A DNA stretch of 64,000 nt from Tanypteryx hageni (lineage: Eukaryota; Arthropoda; Insecta; Odonata; Petaluridae), in the NCBI GenBank assembly GCA_028673005.1, contig CM054115.1:59894907-59958906 (forward strand). Direction: 5' to 3'. Positions 13,877 through 24,560 of this stretch are shown one piece after another. Under the pieces are notes generated by a model that saw only the letters and a program-made list of their open reading frames with translations, was not told where the DNA came from and did no database searches. The position numbers were made by a program, and so were the translations under genes. Numbering within the stretch: the stretch's first letter is position 1; the number at the start of each line of letters is the position of its first letter.

Positions 13877-14045
13877 TACATATATCCATTTTACCTTTCC
13901 TTTTTCGTAAGGTGTTATATATATATAAAACCATAATAGCATATTTTGACAGAATCGAGAAAAACAGGGGTGCCACAATTACAAATTAAACTCTTTCAGT
14001 AACTATGAATTTGAAGGAATTGGCTCAACGGATGTAAACTACATG

Positions 14046-14047
<2 letters not shown>

Positions 14048-14115
<68 letters not shown>
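14048..14115. repeat. (AT)n microsatellite with one interruption
   Basis: About 68 bp of AT dinucleotides with a single C near 14083, within the 3' part of the Helitron. Confidence 0.95.
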
Positions 14116-14119
<4 letters not shown>

Positions 14120-15154
14120 ACCATACCATATAATACCATAATGAAATCAAGATTTTTAAAGCAGAGCTTAAGAGCAGGTATTCCAAAATTAATAAATAAT
14201 AAAAATCGTTTGCAAAAGAAGCTCTTTCCCAAGCAAAGCCGGGCGTTTTAGCTAGTTTAAAATAAAATACATTTATGAATACTGATAGGTAATGAGTAAT
14301 TGTCATAATAAATATCATACGTAAATATATTTCGTGAATAAAATATGTTACTTTAGGAGAATATATTGCGTACGATGCCATTCAGTATGCTTCAGAAGTC
14401 AAAGTCAATATTTCTAATCGCTGAGACATAAAATATATAAAGCTGCTGATTACATGCAAAAACACGAATTAGCAAGTTGAGCGCCTAGTGTTGCCAAACG
14501 GTACTAGGAAAGAGGACTTCAGTATAAAACATTCCCTTCGAATATTTTGGGCTTAAATTCAAAATATATTGAAAAAGTTGTCTTGGGAATTGGGATGTAC
14601 TGATAACATAAGCAAATAGTTGAGACTTAGTGAAGAAATAGAAAAATATCAGACCTCGTCAAGGCGAATATAAAGTTTTTCCAGCGCTCGCGAAGTAAAA
14701 CGATTTTAAAACTGCCCTCAGACCTGAAAATAAGCTAGTAACTGCTCAAAATGCGTGGATTAATTAATTTTGAGTCTTGAGATCCAAAAAAATTGCTATT
14801 TTGACAATTGCATGGACTATAACGTTCTGCTGTGGCATTTATTGAAGCTATGCAGACTGGCACTGAACGGTACCACTAGGGTTTAACGGGTTTTAATCAA
14901 GTAAAAGATTTTAATAATTAATTCAAGTAGTGGATCGAGAATTTATTAATTTGAATATGGAGGAAAATTTTCAAATATTTATGTTCATGTTATATGCATA
15001 TCTCAATTAGGAAGTTTAGAAAAATATTTAAATACTAAATCTATTCTAATTAAAAACATTGCCTTACTAAATAGTCATAAAAATTTGGAAAATCAGACGT
15101 TCATTTTGGCTACAAAACGGTGATTTAAATTTTGACTTGAGCTATAAGGTGAGC

Positions 15155-15325
15155 TCTACAATCCTTTCTGGAATAAAACCATCCTCGTCCGACCTCCTGC
15201 TTGTGTGGCTTGAGGAGACCGCGCAAAGACGGCGTTCCGTTAGGTAAGCAGTTGGTGCCTTTCGCAAAGAGTAGGCACATGCCGGCACCGGGTTTCCCTC
15301 CTTCCTTTTGTTTGTGTGTGTCCAG
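15155..15325 (+). mobile_element. 5'-truncated tRNA-derived SINE (family A)
   Basis: The body matches the copies at 47.9-48.1 kb and 51.4-51.6 kb. Shared blocks include TGTGTGGCTTGAGGAGACCG, TAAGCAGTTGGTGCC, AAGAGTAGGCACATGCCGGC and a terminal GTTTCCCTCC. The tRNA-like head with A and B boxes is missing, so this copy is truncated at its 5' side. There is no ORF. Confidence 0.65.
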
Positions 15326-16739
15326 TTGATGACAGTTCAGAATGACCATCACAGTCGACGCCCTAAAAAAATTAATTAAACTTAAAAATGAAACCATCCT
15401 GTTAAATCTTTGAGTAAGTTTAAGGATTTATTAAACGATTATACCTATAAAGCCCGCTTACTAAATTACTCACGCTAAAGAATAGCAAAAATCGGTTTCG
15501 TCAATATCATTTAAATTAGTAATAATATCGAAATTACTTCTAAATAATTTTAAACTACATTAAAATAAAGCAAACAGGAACAAAAATATTAATTAGAGGT
15601 TTCCATAAACTGGCAAACCATTAATTAGGCAGGATTCTTCATCAGCTAAATCACGGTAAAATTCCATTAAAGCTTCAACGTCATTCATGCGTAACACGAT
15701 CCAATTCAGTGGTATTCATCAGGGCCGTAATTTATTACTTAACATATCACGCGATAAATGGCCGCATCAATAATTCATATTTTAGTCCCTTCCCCTTGAT
15801 TGATATTCACTCAACCCAGGCCACAAGCCTGGAGGACTTTCTCGCTGAAGTTCGGGTTGCGCTGCATCGCGGCGAATCCCCGATTCTCTCAGAAGCGTCT
15901 CCAGGGTAATGGATTCTCAAATGACGTCTAGGCGTAATACCAGGACGTGCTCATCTGTTTTAAATCTACTGCATATTTCTTTCTGGCGAAAATAAATCAT
16001 GATACATGTACGTGCATTCATCAGTAAGAGTCGTCTTTTACGAAAATTTAGGTAGCTTTCCCTTCTATTGTTTTTTTGACAGCTCCATTATTTAAATTGT
16101 CTCACTTTATAAAATCACTCCGGGATAATTTCAGTCAAATCTAATCGCTAAAACTGGAATGGAAAATCTAAAAAAAAGGATATACTGCGCGTTATCGCGC
16201 TGACGACAAACAAAATTTGATGTAATTGAACTGCTAAAAACCATAAACAATGCTCGAAAAATGTTCAGCAACTATATAACTGATGAGGGTGCACTAACGA
16301 GTTTTAAGGTGCCTGAAAACATATTTATGCTTATTATGCATCGGGTATTTTTTCAGTTAATATGCAGTGTTACATCATTAAAATGGTTTAAATTTTCATG
16401 ATATTTATAACACGGTTATATTACTCGACACAAAGTATTTCTAAATTAACAAAACATTTAAGTCAATTTAAAAGTTTCTTGGTTAACTTTTTGTTCAGAC
16501 TGGGCAACAATCCATAATTTATTCGAAATTCTGCGAGTAGACGCATCAACATCTTGCTCAAGTTAATCGATCATGACATATTTGTACTCTCCTTTATTTT
16601 AAAATGGATCCAGTTTAATCATACTGGGATACTAATATAATGGAATTTTAGAGGCAGTGGGAGATTGCTTCTGAAATTCTAAACCGATTATTTTTGCCAC
16701 CTCATGAGAATTTTTTATGGCAATAAATTTGTATGGCGA
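15326..16739. other. Mostly non-coding, contains one exon candidate
   Basis: AT-rich unique DNA. The only notable content is the exon candidate at 15820-15905 and, just upstream, a GC-richer patch at about 15710-15775 with TAATTTATTAC and GATAAATGGCCGC. From 15906 to the LINE at 16740 I see nothing. Confidence 0.5.
15820..15905 (+). CDS. Candidate isolated coding exon, function unknown
   Basis: An 86-bp GC-rich segment in AT-rich DNA, bounded by splice-like signals: a pyrimidine-containing stretch ending CAACCCAG before 15820, and GTAATG after 15905. In the frame starting at 15820 it encodes ATSLEDFLAEVRVALHRGES followed by PILSEASPG, a peptide of ordinary composition with an amphipathic, helix-like first half. 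All other ORFs of this size in the window are low-complexity or transposon-derived. Length modulo three is two, so the next exon would have to continue the phase. I do not recognise the protein family, and no partner exon is identifiable in the window. It could be a chance ORF. Confidence rests on composition, frame and splice sites only. Confidence 0.3.
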
Positions 16740-17832
16740 TAGTCCGCTCATCCTTTGTGAGACGTAAGGACATCATCATTATCATAGGTAGTCTGTCCGT
16801 AGACAGATCCGTGATTATTCAAGGTTCTCCATACACTCATATTTTCCTCTTCATATCTTGATAACCCTTTCAAATCGTCTATCAGCTGAAATTTTTTCCT
16901 ACCTCTTTCCCTTTTTCCATCTAGTTTTCCTTCTAACACATCTTTAATCATACTCTCTCTGCTCAGGTAGTGTCCAACTCAGTTTGCCTTCCTTTTTCTA
17001 ATAGTCTGCATAATCATCCATTTCTCTCCTACTCTTCATAGCACTTCATCGTTTTTCATCCTATCTGTCCATTTTATCTTCAACACTCTCCTCCAAGTTC
17101 ACATTTCAAAGCTTTTTAAGTATTTGATGTCATTTTTCCATAGCGTCCATGTTTCTGCCCCGTACAAAGCTATACTCCGTACATAGCATTTTATGAACTT
17201 CCTGCGGATATATTTCCTTATATTCCCCGTAAGTAGGTGTTTCTTTCTTTTGATAGCCGCTTTTACTTTTCTTATTCTAGTCCTGATCTCATCCATACAT
17301 TTTGCTTCTCTTGTTATGATGCTTCCAAGGTATTTATAGTCTGAAACTTGTTCTAAAGGCTTTCCTCCAATACTTATGTTCAGATTCTCTTCTTTGCCCG
17401 ATATTTGAATGACCGTGGATTTTTCTGTATCTATTTCCATACCAAATTTTCTACCTGTTATTACTAGTATATTTGTTATTTTCTGGATCTCCTCTTCCTT
17501 TCTTGCTAGAAGTACTTGATCATCCGCTTATTTTACTGTTCTTATAATCCTTCCTCCAATTTTGAAATCTCCTGTGCCTTCTAACCTTCTTGCATTAGAC
17601 TTTCTCCATATATATTGAATAGGATCGGCGATAGGCAGCAGCCCTGTCTTACACCTCTACCGATATTTACTCCGCAGGTGTCCGCATTCTCCAACCTGAC
17701 CTTGACAACTTGATTCACATATAGATTCCTGATCAGTCTCATGTCATTTCAGTCTACACCTATATCCTTTAATATCTTCATCAACATTACCCAATTTACT
17801 CTATCAAAAGCTTTTTTCCAGTCTGCCAGGAC
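16740..17832 (-). pseudogene. 5'-truncated non-LTR retrotransposon, reverse transcriptase remnant
   Basis: On the minus strand the order of reverse-transcriptase motifs is clear. Near 17820 is WKKAFDRVNWVMLMKIL, the palm motif with the first catalytic Asp. Near 17655 is RGVRQGCCLSPILFNIY. At the YADD box, Tyr is replaced by TAA (17528-17530) but ADDQVLL follows. Then come the thumb motif VSDYKYLGSIIT, SIALYGAETWTLWK near 17170 and a C-terminal GKRERGRKKFQLIDDL near 16900. There is at least one more internal stop (Trp to TGA after GVD) and a frameshift after IYGESLM. Homology stops abruptly near 17832, as expected for 5' truncation during target-primed insertion. The C-terminal GKRxRGRxxxxxxDDL signature is common in insect 'endonuclease-reverse transcriptase' elements; I do not assign a clade. 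Not functional. Confidence 0.85.
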
Positions 17833-19867
17833 ATGTGAATGTAAAATTTATAACAATAAATGATACAAATTTGTTAATAAAGGTGCATTTATGACCGCTT
17901 TGCCCGAGGACCAGTTATATTGCTAATCAAAACTGTCGGAACTGTTGCCAAACAATCATTTATATATTAAAATTACAGCTCATAAATTTAAAGTGTAGCC
18001 TCACTTTTTTAACTCTGTGTATGTATTTAGTTTCGTAGGGGGAATGAGGTGCGCGAAACAAAAACTTGGCATTGGTCGATCTCGTATTAGGGAGTATTTA
18101 CTGTATATCGCCGGCATTAAATCCTAATTGGATGGAAGAGACTCGTGCGCTTGGTAAATACATGGATCAACTGTAGGAATTCGACATTCGTGAGGAGACG
18201 CGTGGCTTCAGTCCTTAAAGAATATTGACGTGTGCCGATCTCTACTTTCGTAAATTCTATGCCTCTATATGAGGGAATCCCTCATCGAAAGGACCCCCCT
18301 TATTCGACCTAACACCCCCCTCCCCCATCACTTTATTCTCCTCCGCTCTGGCATAAAAAAGATCCCCATCCCTCCCCATCGCATTCATTCCTTTGACCTT
18401 TTTACCCAATCACAGGTGGCGGTAGAGGTACGACCTAATCTCCTCCCCTTTTCTATTACTCTCAAGGGAATATAAGAGAGAGTGAAGGGTGGGAAGGAAA
18501 CCTTTTCCTCCTTTTGTCCAACGGCTCCGTCTCTCCTCCCCTCTCCATTCCAACAATTCTCCATCGTTTCGCTCTTATTTCCGACATTTTCCTCCCCACA
18601 TTTTCTCCGAAGGAAAAAGAAATAGTCGAGTCTCGCATCGTCTTCCCATACGTTTTTACGCTTCCATCTTCTTCCAATTCCTTCTTCTTCGAGATATTGG
18701 AGGAGAGTGTGAGAGACGACGCCGCGAGAGGCTGTTTCGATGCTTGCGGTTAAAGGTCGGGCGCCGATGGTTCGGGTATTTCGCCGTAGGAGGCGCGCGA
18801 GTCGTAACGTGCCACAAGACTTTTTCGCCTTCAATCCCTTAACGTGGATGTGTATGCGGGGAGAGGAGAATAATAAAAAAGGAAGGAATGTTTTCTCTTA
18901 AGAGGGTTTGGACGTGTTACTCCTGCTCCTTTCTTCACTTCGCATTGGAGTTTCTCATTTCTTAATGCGCTTTTTATACTGCGTTGTTGTTGAATAGATG
19001 TTTTCCTTCGTCCTCCATTTGTTGCTTGTGAGCCGAAGATGCGTATTTTCGAGTTTCCCTTCGGGTAGCGATTAGATCAACGTCACAATTTTGATATTTA
19101 CGAGAATTTTTTTATCTAAATTCCTTAAGTAGATTAAATATTTTTGGTTTCCGTGTTACGCTGTGGTTTTGTATGCATATACAGATGTTTTGTTTGATAT
19201 GTTATTTTGGTATTACGAATATCTACGGATTACTAAATCATTTAGATTTTGTGACCATGGAATCTTTATGTTGTCTTCATATTACATGATTGGTTGCGTA
19301 GATATGTTGAATAACATCATTTTGATAAAATTAATTAGAGCCCTACTGAAGGCTAGGTATTTGTCCCGAGAGCGACTTAAATAATTTTTGTATACTTATG
19401 CTTCAGCTTGCAAGTTTTATCAATACTAATTTATAGAGCCCGGAAGTTCAGGTATTATAAAATGCCAAAATTGACAGGAAAAATGGCACAATAAAACAGG
19501 AAAATATGCACTAAAAGGCATTTATTTTAACCCAAATATTACTATTATATGTAGTAGATATATCATCTCAAGAAAATATGACTGCGATCGCTATTTATAA
19601 CGTCTTCAAATTATGAGCTATTACATGAGACCACGAGATGTTTTTTATTTCAAATTAAAAAATCTGTCTTCTGTTCGTTAGGATGTATTTTTAAAGTGAA
19701 AAGAATCTCTCTACCACCATGGAAGTGACAGGGGCATATTCAAAGCAAGCTATATATGCATGAATCGCCTCAATTTCTGCGCTACTGTCCCCTTCTAGAA
19801 TCCTCGCTATTATTTTCATTCTATCTTTGTTGGAAAAACACTACACCTGTTTTACAACTATACCCTT
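17833..19867. other. Non-coding stretch, pyrimidine-rich in part
   Basis: No gene recognised. The section at about 18270-18700 is rich in C/T on the + strand and yields long overlapping ORFs on both strands that look like composition artefacts. The rest is AT-rich. Confidence 0.55.
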
Positions 19868-21226
19868 TTCACATCTACATATTACCCTGCAAGTCACCTT
19901 GATGGTGAATGGCGGGGGGTGCCGCGCACCAAGTTCCTAACTAATTATTATTCACTGTTATCTATTGTGGTCACGTATTGTCCTAGGGAAAAAGGACTCC
20001 TTATACCTCTCCGTCCTACTATCTATTTCGCGAATCTTGTCCTCATTATCTCTCCGTCCGATATTCGTTGGTTGTAGAATAATATCCTTCATTTCATTTA
20101 CGAATATCTCCGACCTATATTTATCTAGAAGTTTAAGTCTCGCCTCGAATCTACGATCTTTCAACGATACCAACTCAACTCTTCAATGAGTAACGTAACG
20201 CTCTGTTTTTATCGTAATTCTTTTTCACGGATCTAGCTGCTCGCCGCTGTATTTTTTCTAAATCCTTTATGAGTCCCCTCTGATATTGATCCCAAACCGC
20301 TGCTGCGTATTCCATTTGAGGTCTAACCAAGGATAAATAACAGATTCTCTCACCTTTTCCGCGCTTTTTCTGTCTTACGCACAAAAGCCAACTTCTTATT
20401 TGCCACACCTATCACTCGTCTTATGTGGGTGTCCCAAGACAGGTCACGATTCAAGGTTACCCCGACGTATTTCACGGATTCCGAAACGGGAATGCTCTCA
20501 CCATCTATCGAGTAGGTAAACACGGACGATGGGCTTCTAGATTTCCAAAAGTTTGGAACGTTACTCTTTTTCTGATTGATTTCTAGCTGCTATTCCTTGC
20601 ACCATACAGATAACGCATCCAGATCATCCTGAAGCTGACGATGGTCGCTAGGACCACTAATTTCTCTATACGGTGTCGTCCGCAAAAAGCCTAATATTAC
20701 TTTTCACAACTGAGCTGATGTCGTTTATTTAAAGCAAGAAAAGCATAGGTCCGATCACACTACCCTGCGGCACTCAAGAGACTACATCTGCCACACTGTG
20801 GGACTTACCATCGATGACTACTTTTTGTTTTCTATTCCAAAGGAAAGTGCGAACCCAGTTAATGACTTTAACATTAACGCCAAGATTTCCCAATTTTAAT
20901 AACAACTTACGGTGGGGAACCTTGTCAAAAGCTTTTCTAAAATCAAGGAACACTGCATCGACCTGTTTATTATTTTCGCCGCATGATAAAACCTCATTCA
21001 CAGACAGACCAAGTTGGGTGTCACAGGATCTACCTTTTCTTAAGCCATGTTTACAGCTGACTAACAGCGATCTACTCTCGAGATAACGCATAGTGTTGCT
21101 AACAATAATGTGCTCCAAAATCTGCACCGCACATTTCACCTTCAGTGATTTGACCAACGTCGTCTCCGTTTTCTCAAGTGATTTAATGGCGTCTGGCAAC
21201 TTTAAGAAGTAGACTGCGATGTACAC
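19868..21226 (-). pseudogene. 5'-truncated non-LTR retrotransposon (CR1/Jockey-like), reverse transcriptase remnant
   Basis: Read on the minus strand: ILEHIIVSNTMRYLESR near 21110, KHGLRKGRSCDTQLGL near 21040, VFLDFRKAFDKVPHRKLLLK near 20950, VPQGSVIGPMLF near 20760, then an intact FADD box at 20675-20686 followed by a stop. Thumb and C-terminal blocks follow: SVKYVGVTLNRDLSWDTHIR near 20460, VRPQMEYAAAVWDQYQ near 20310 and ESFFPRTIRDHNR near 19970. These are typical of CR1/Jockey-group LINEs. The 3' untranslated part has GCCATTCACCATCAAGGTGA and ends near ATATGTAGATGTG, a tail I associate with arthropod CR1-like elements. At least three in-frame stops and several frameshifts are present. The 5' end is truncated near 21226. 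Confidence 0.88.
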
Positions 21227-21389
21227 GTATCCAGAAACTTTCCAAAAACGCTTTCAAGGAACTGTTTTCTAATTTCCATAAAGGAATGCCGGCTTCCACG
21301 AAAGATTTACAAAAGTTGAAGAAAAACTCCGACTGCCTAGAAGAAGCTGAACAAATCAATGGTATTTCTTGTGCAATAAACCTTACCAC
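21226..21389 (-). pseudogene. hAT-associated (CGGBP1-like) protein fragment
   Basis: On the minus strand the reading SEFFFNFCKSFVEAGIPLWK followed by LENSSLKAFLES resembles the conserved block of the hAT-related CGGBP1-like/ZBED proteins (FCKA-FVxA-IPLxKLxNxxxRxFLxKY). The match ends at the 5' edge of the LINE at 21226, so the LINE probably inserted into or next to an older hAT copy. There is no zinc finger and no catalytic domain. Identification rests on one motif block recalled from the family and has not been searched. Confidence 0.4.
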
Positions 21390-22699
21390 AATATATGTCC
21401 TATACTGCGTTTCAAATGACTTTGCGTCTGACTTTTCGTTCAGACTCAGGACCGCTCATATATCTCCGCTGCTAGAGGATGGGGCAATGTCTCCTGGCCA
21501 AAGAACTCAAACTCGGCGTTGCTGTATCTACTAACTAGCATTCACCTTGCGGTGGGCTCGTGAGGCAAAGGGCGTAAGCACTTGGCAGCACAACACACAC
21601 AGACTCAACGTTTGCACGGAAGAAACTTGAGAGAGAGAGAGAGAGATAGTGCTGATTTTTGGGAACATTATTCGAGGTTGTCTATTTTCGAGATCTTACC
21701 AAAAACTGACCATAATTTTTAAGGCTACTACTTTACTACTTAGATTTCTTGCCATCTCTTCGGTTTAACGAGGCCTCATTCATTTTTTGCCATCCATACA
21801 AATTGCATACGCGGGAAAATTATTCATAATGACCGCGTTTTATTCGCTATTAAAAAAGAGGGCCTTTTCCCTCCACCTGTGGCACATCTTCTCTCTCTCT
21901 CAATTGCATCCAAAATTCCAGGAAAGTAAATATTCCATGCCCAAAAGGATCAGCCTTTCTCTTCTTTCCTTCGCCAAGGTTTTTATCTTCCTTCCTCTTA
22001 CCATTTCCTTCGAGTTTCCTATGTTCTTTGCCTCCTTGGCCCTAGATTTTGGTCGGATGACCTCTGCAATGAGCTCCGGAAGGGTTGACGACCTGGAGAT
22101 GGCTACATATCCCCGCAGAACACCTGCTCTACGTCCTTTAGCTCTTTCTACACATCCTTCGGGCGTTCTCAGAGGTAACCATGCCTCCTATACACTTAGA
22201 GAGGAAAAAATAGAACATCCAAAAATGTAATGACTCGCCCAACTTTCTATCTATGTTATTTTATTTTTACTTCGACAAGATATAATTTCTATCTAGTTTT
22301 GGATTCCAAAAATACCTCGCGTGATAATATTGTCATGTCAGTTTTTCTTAAAAACTTCTTTCATAACTTAATTTTTTCCTCCGTCTTTTAAAACTACAGC
22401 AATAACCTCCGACAATAATTATTTTTGCTAAAAAATAACGAATAGCAAACCTTGTTAAAAGCTAAAAAAAAGGGTCTGTTTTGTAGAACAACCTTTGATT
22501 TTCTTGTTTTAGTTACTAATAGCTCAGTTACATTTCGTATCCACATGAAGTTCTTCATATAAAAGATGTGATTATATTAAACTTTTTGAAAAATAAAACC
22601 TTATAAGAATGGAATGGATATCATTTCATTCGCAGCAATTTCTGGATTTCTTCTCTGTTCAATGATGTGAAGTAGAAGACGATAGGACAATTAAGTTTA
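21390..22699. other. Non-coding stretch, no gene recognised
   Basis: Contains a short (GA)n run near 21631-21646. An ORF at about 21787-22230 shows no recognisable domain and is probably chance. The remainder is AT-rich. Confidence 0.5.
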
Positions 22700-22844
22700 A
22701 TAATAATAATTTATTTAACACAGATTTCCGCAATTACATGTGTTATAATATATTTATGACAAACACACACTACCATATCCTCGGCAGTATTCGAACCCAC
22801 GACCCTTGCATCGGAAGCTAGGCATATTAACCACGCCTCTAACC
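22700..22844 (-). mobile_element. tRNA-derived SINE (family B)
   Basis: On the minus strand the head reads GGTTAGAGGCGTGGTTAATA and continues to a B box GGGTTCGAATAC, with an A-box-like GTGGTTAATATGCC upstream. The body is short and ends in an (ATT)n-type tail seen on the + strand as TTTAATAATAATAATTTATT around 22706-22725. The head is tRNA-like but cannot fold as a full tRNA, so it is a SINE and not a tRNA gene. The body differs from the family at 15, 48 and 51 kb. Confidence 0.6.
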
Positions 22845-24054
22845 TTTATGTTAATTAACAATTTAAATTATTGTTAAAGAACATCTTCGTTAAATATCTA
22901 TTAGAATGTGAGATACTGTAGACCTAAACTATATTTAGACGGCAAAATAAAAATTAAGCAATTTATCCATCCTACTTTTTATTTACGCCGAGTAACCAAT
23001 AGGATAAATATTTTTTTCATCCTTAGGTCATGCTTTCATTTAACGTTTTTCTAGCATTCGGCGAAAGTAATAGTGCCCCGCAAATAAAGATTCGGGCGTA
23101 AAGGCTACAAAATCCTCCAAATAATCGCCCGAATAACGAAGTCGCGTCAAAATAACAATTCCAACATCGATAACCATTTCCGCTGAAAGGCGCGAAATTC
23201 GCATTAAAAAAACCGCGATCTCGCCCATCGAGAGAGAGAGAGATAGAGAGAAAGTCGAAAAATCAAATTAAAAATTCAGACTCGGTACGACCGAAGGCGC
23301 CATTTTTGTGCACGTATCGCCATATAGCAGCGAAACAAAACAGTACACCCAAAAGAAAACAATGCTCGAGGGAGAACATAATGCTCACGGTCTATCAAGG
23401 TCGTAATTGAGCCCTCGGCATCGCGAGCACGGAATAAAGGCCCGCGAATTGTTAGCCCGGCCAATCTCGTCGGCGCCGTATCTTCAGCGATTTTTAAATT
23501 TCCGCCGCGAAATTGTGACCATATTAAAGGTAGCGTGGGAGTACCGTCGAGTCTTTTTCCAGAGAGTCGGGAGAGAAAAACGATAAGAGATATGTCCTCG
23601 TTCCTACGTCCCGTTTACGAACGCTCCCCACTAGAAATTGAAGCGTTTCCCCTTTCCCCGCTATAAAACCTCCCCATATCTTTATCCATCCAAAATATAA
23701 TAAAAAACACAGGAGTAAAAAAAACTTTACGCTCCTCTTGCGAGAGAATATGGCTTCCGGAAATCTTTCCTTTATTATCGACGGAAACAATACAAGCAAT
23801 TTCATGGATGGGAGTTACCGGGTAATAAAATCCGAACTCCCTAAAACCTTCCTCCCATCACCCCATTTCCACCCACCCACCCCTCTCTCTCCTTCCATCA
23901 ACCTCCCCTTTGTAAAATAAAATCGCACACGCGCGGAAAGGAAGTGCGGGGGACGGGAGGATTCTCTCCCCCTTACCTAAACCCCTCTTCTCTCCCACTT
24001 CTCCACGAAACTCTCTTTTGAACGTCACAACGTAAAGGGTCGGAAATCAATTTC
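22845..24054. other. Non-coding; CpG-rich patch at 23040-23530
   Basis: No gene recognised. The part at about 23040-23530 is rich in CpG relative to the rest of the window, with a (GA)n run at 23229-23250. It may be unique regulatory or old low-copy DNA. Minus-strand ORFs there show no domain. Confidence 0.45.
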
Positions 24055-24560
24055 GTAATAAACTCATCTCTTTCCCTCTCCACCCTCTGTCTCTCCCTCT
24101 ACCTACCTCCCTCCACCCCCTAACCTCCACTACCCTCCCTCCATTTGCCTCCCTCCCTCCACCTCACTCCCTCCACCTCCCTACCTCCACCTCCCTCCCT
24201 CCACCTCCCTACCTCCACCTCCCTCCCTCCACCTTTCTCCCTCCATCTCTCTCCCTCCATCTCCCTCCTTCCACCTACCTCCCTCCACCTCCCTCTCTCC
24301 TTCTCTTCCTCCCTCCACCTCTCTCCCTCCACCTCTCTTCCTCCACCTCCCTCCCTCCACCATCCTCTCTCCACCTCCCTCCTTCCCTCCACCTCTCTCA
24401 CTTCACCACCCTCCCTCCACCTCTCTCCCTCCAGCACTCTCCCTCCACCTCTGTCTCTCCAGCTCTCTCCCTACACCTCTCTCCCTCCACCTCTCTCCCT
24501 CCACTTCCCTCCCTCTTTCTCTTCCCCCCTCTTTCCCTTCACCCTCTATCTCTCTCTCCG
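24055..24560. repeat. C/T-rich minisatellite (CTCCCTCCACCT-type units)
   Basis: About 500 bp of nearly pure pyrimidine on the + strand, built from degenerate 8-12 bp units such as CTCCCTCCACCT. The A recurs at roughly regular intervals. Long ORFs on both strands (Pro/Ser/Leu-rich on +, Gly/Arg/Glu-rich on -) are by-products. The G-rich complement has many GGAGGGAGG blocks, so triplex (H-DNA) or G-quadruplex structure is plausible. Confidence 0.9.

Larger units (their letters stand above)
12582..14255 (+). mobile_element. Non-autonomous Helitron, complete ends
   Basis: The element starts TCTATAATAATAAAAG directly after an A (12581) and ends TTTTAGCTAG directly before a T (14256). This is the A^T insertion, 5'-TC and CTAG-3' signature of Helitrons. 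The start resembles the TCTATA-TAATA-TAAA starts of insect Helitrons. The 3' end is preceded by GCAAAGCCGGGCG, where a clear hairpin is not obvious. There is no Rep/helicase ORF. The body contains about four and a half diverged copies of a 146-bp unit, two (AT)n runs and a nested 201-bp MITE. It sits inside the piggyBac remnant and so postdates it. Confidence 0.6.
11549..14896 (-). mobile_element. piggyBac-like transposon remnant, interrupted by a Helitron
   Basis: The left end follows TTAA (11549-11552) and reads CCCGTTAACGCCTAGG. The right end, read inward on the minus strand, is CCCGTTAAACCCTAGTGG, with TTAA two bases beyond it (14893-14896). A second matched inverted pair lies inside: TACCGTTTGGTACCCCTAGG near 11691 and, on the minus strand, GTACCGTTTGGCAACACTAG near 14500. 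TTAA flanks plus the encoded Cys-rich C-terminus (separate entry) point to piggyBac. About 1.67 kb remain once the nested Helitron is removed, too short for a full transposase gene plus ends, so the element was internally deleted. Orientation is minus, with the coding remnant ending near the left terminus. Confidence 0.55.

Noticed and set aside
22770..22844. A tRNA gene on the minus strand
   Set aside because: A good B box but no complete cloverleaf, followed by a SINE body and ATT tail.
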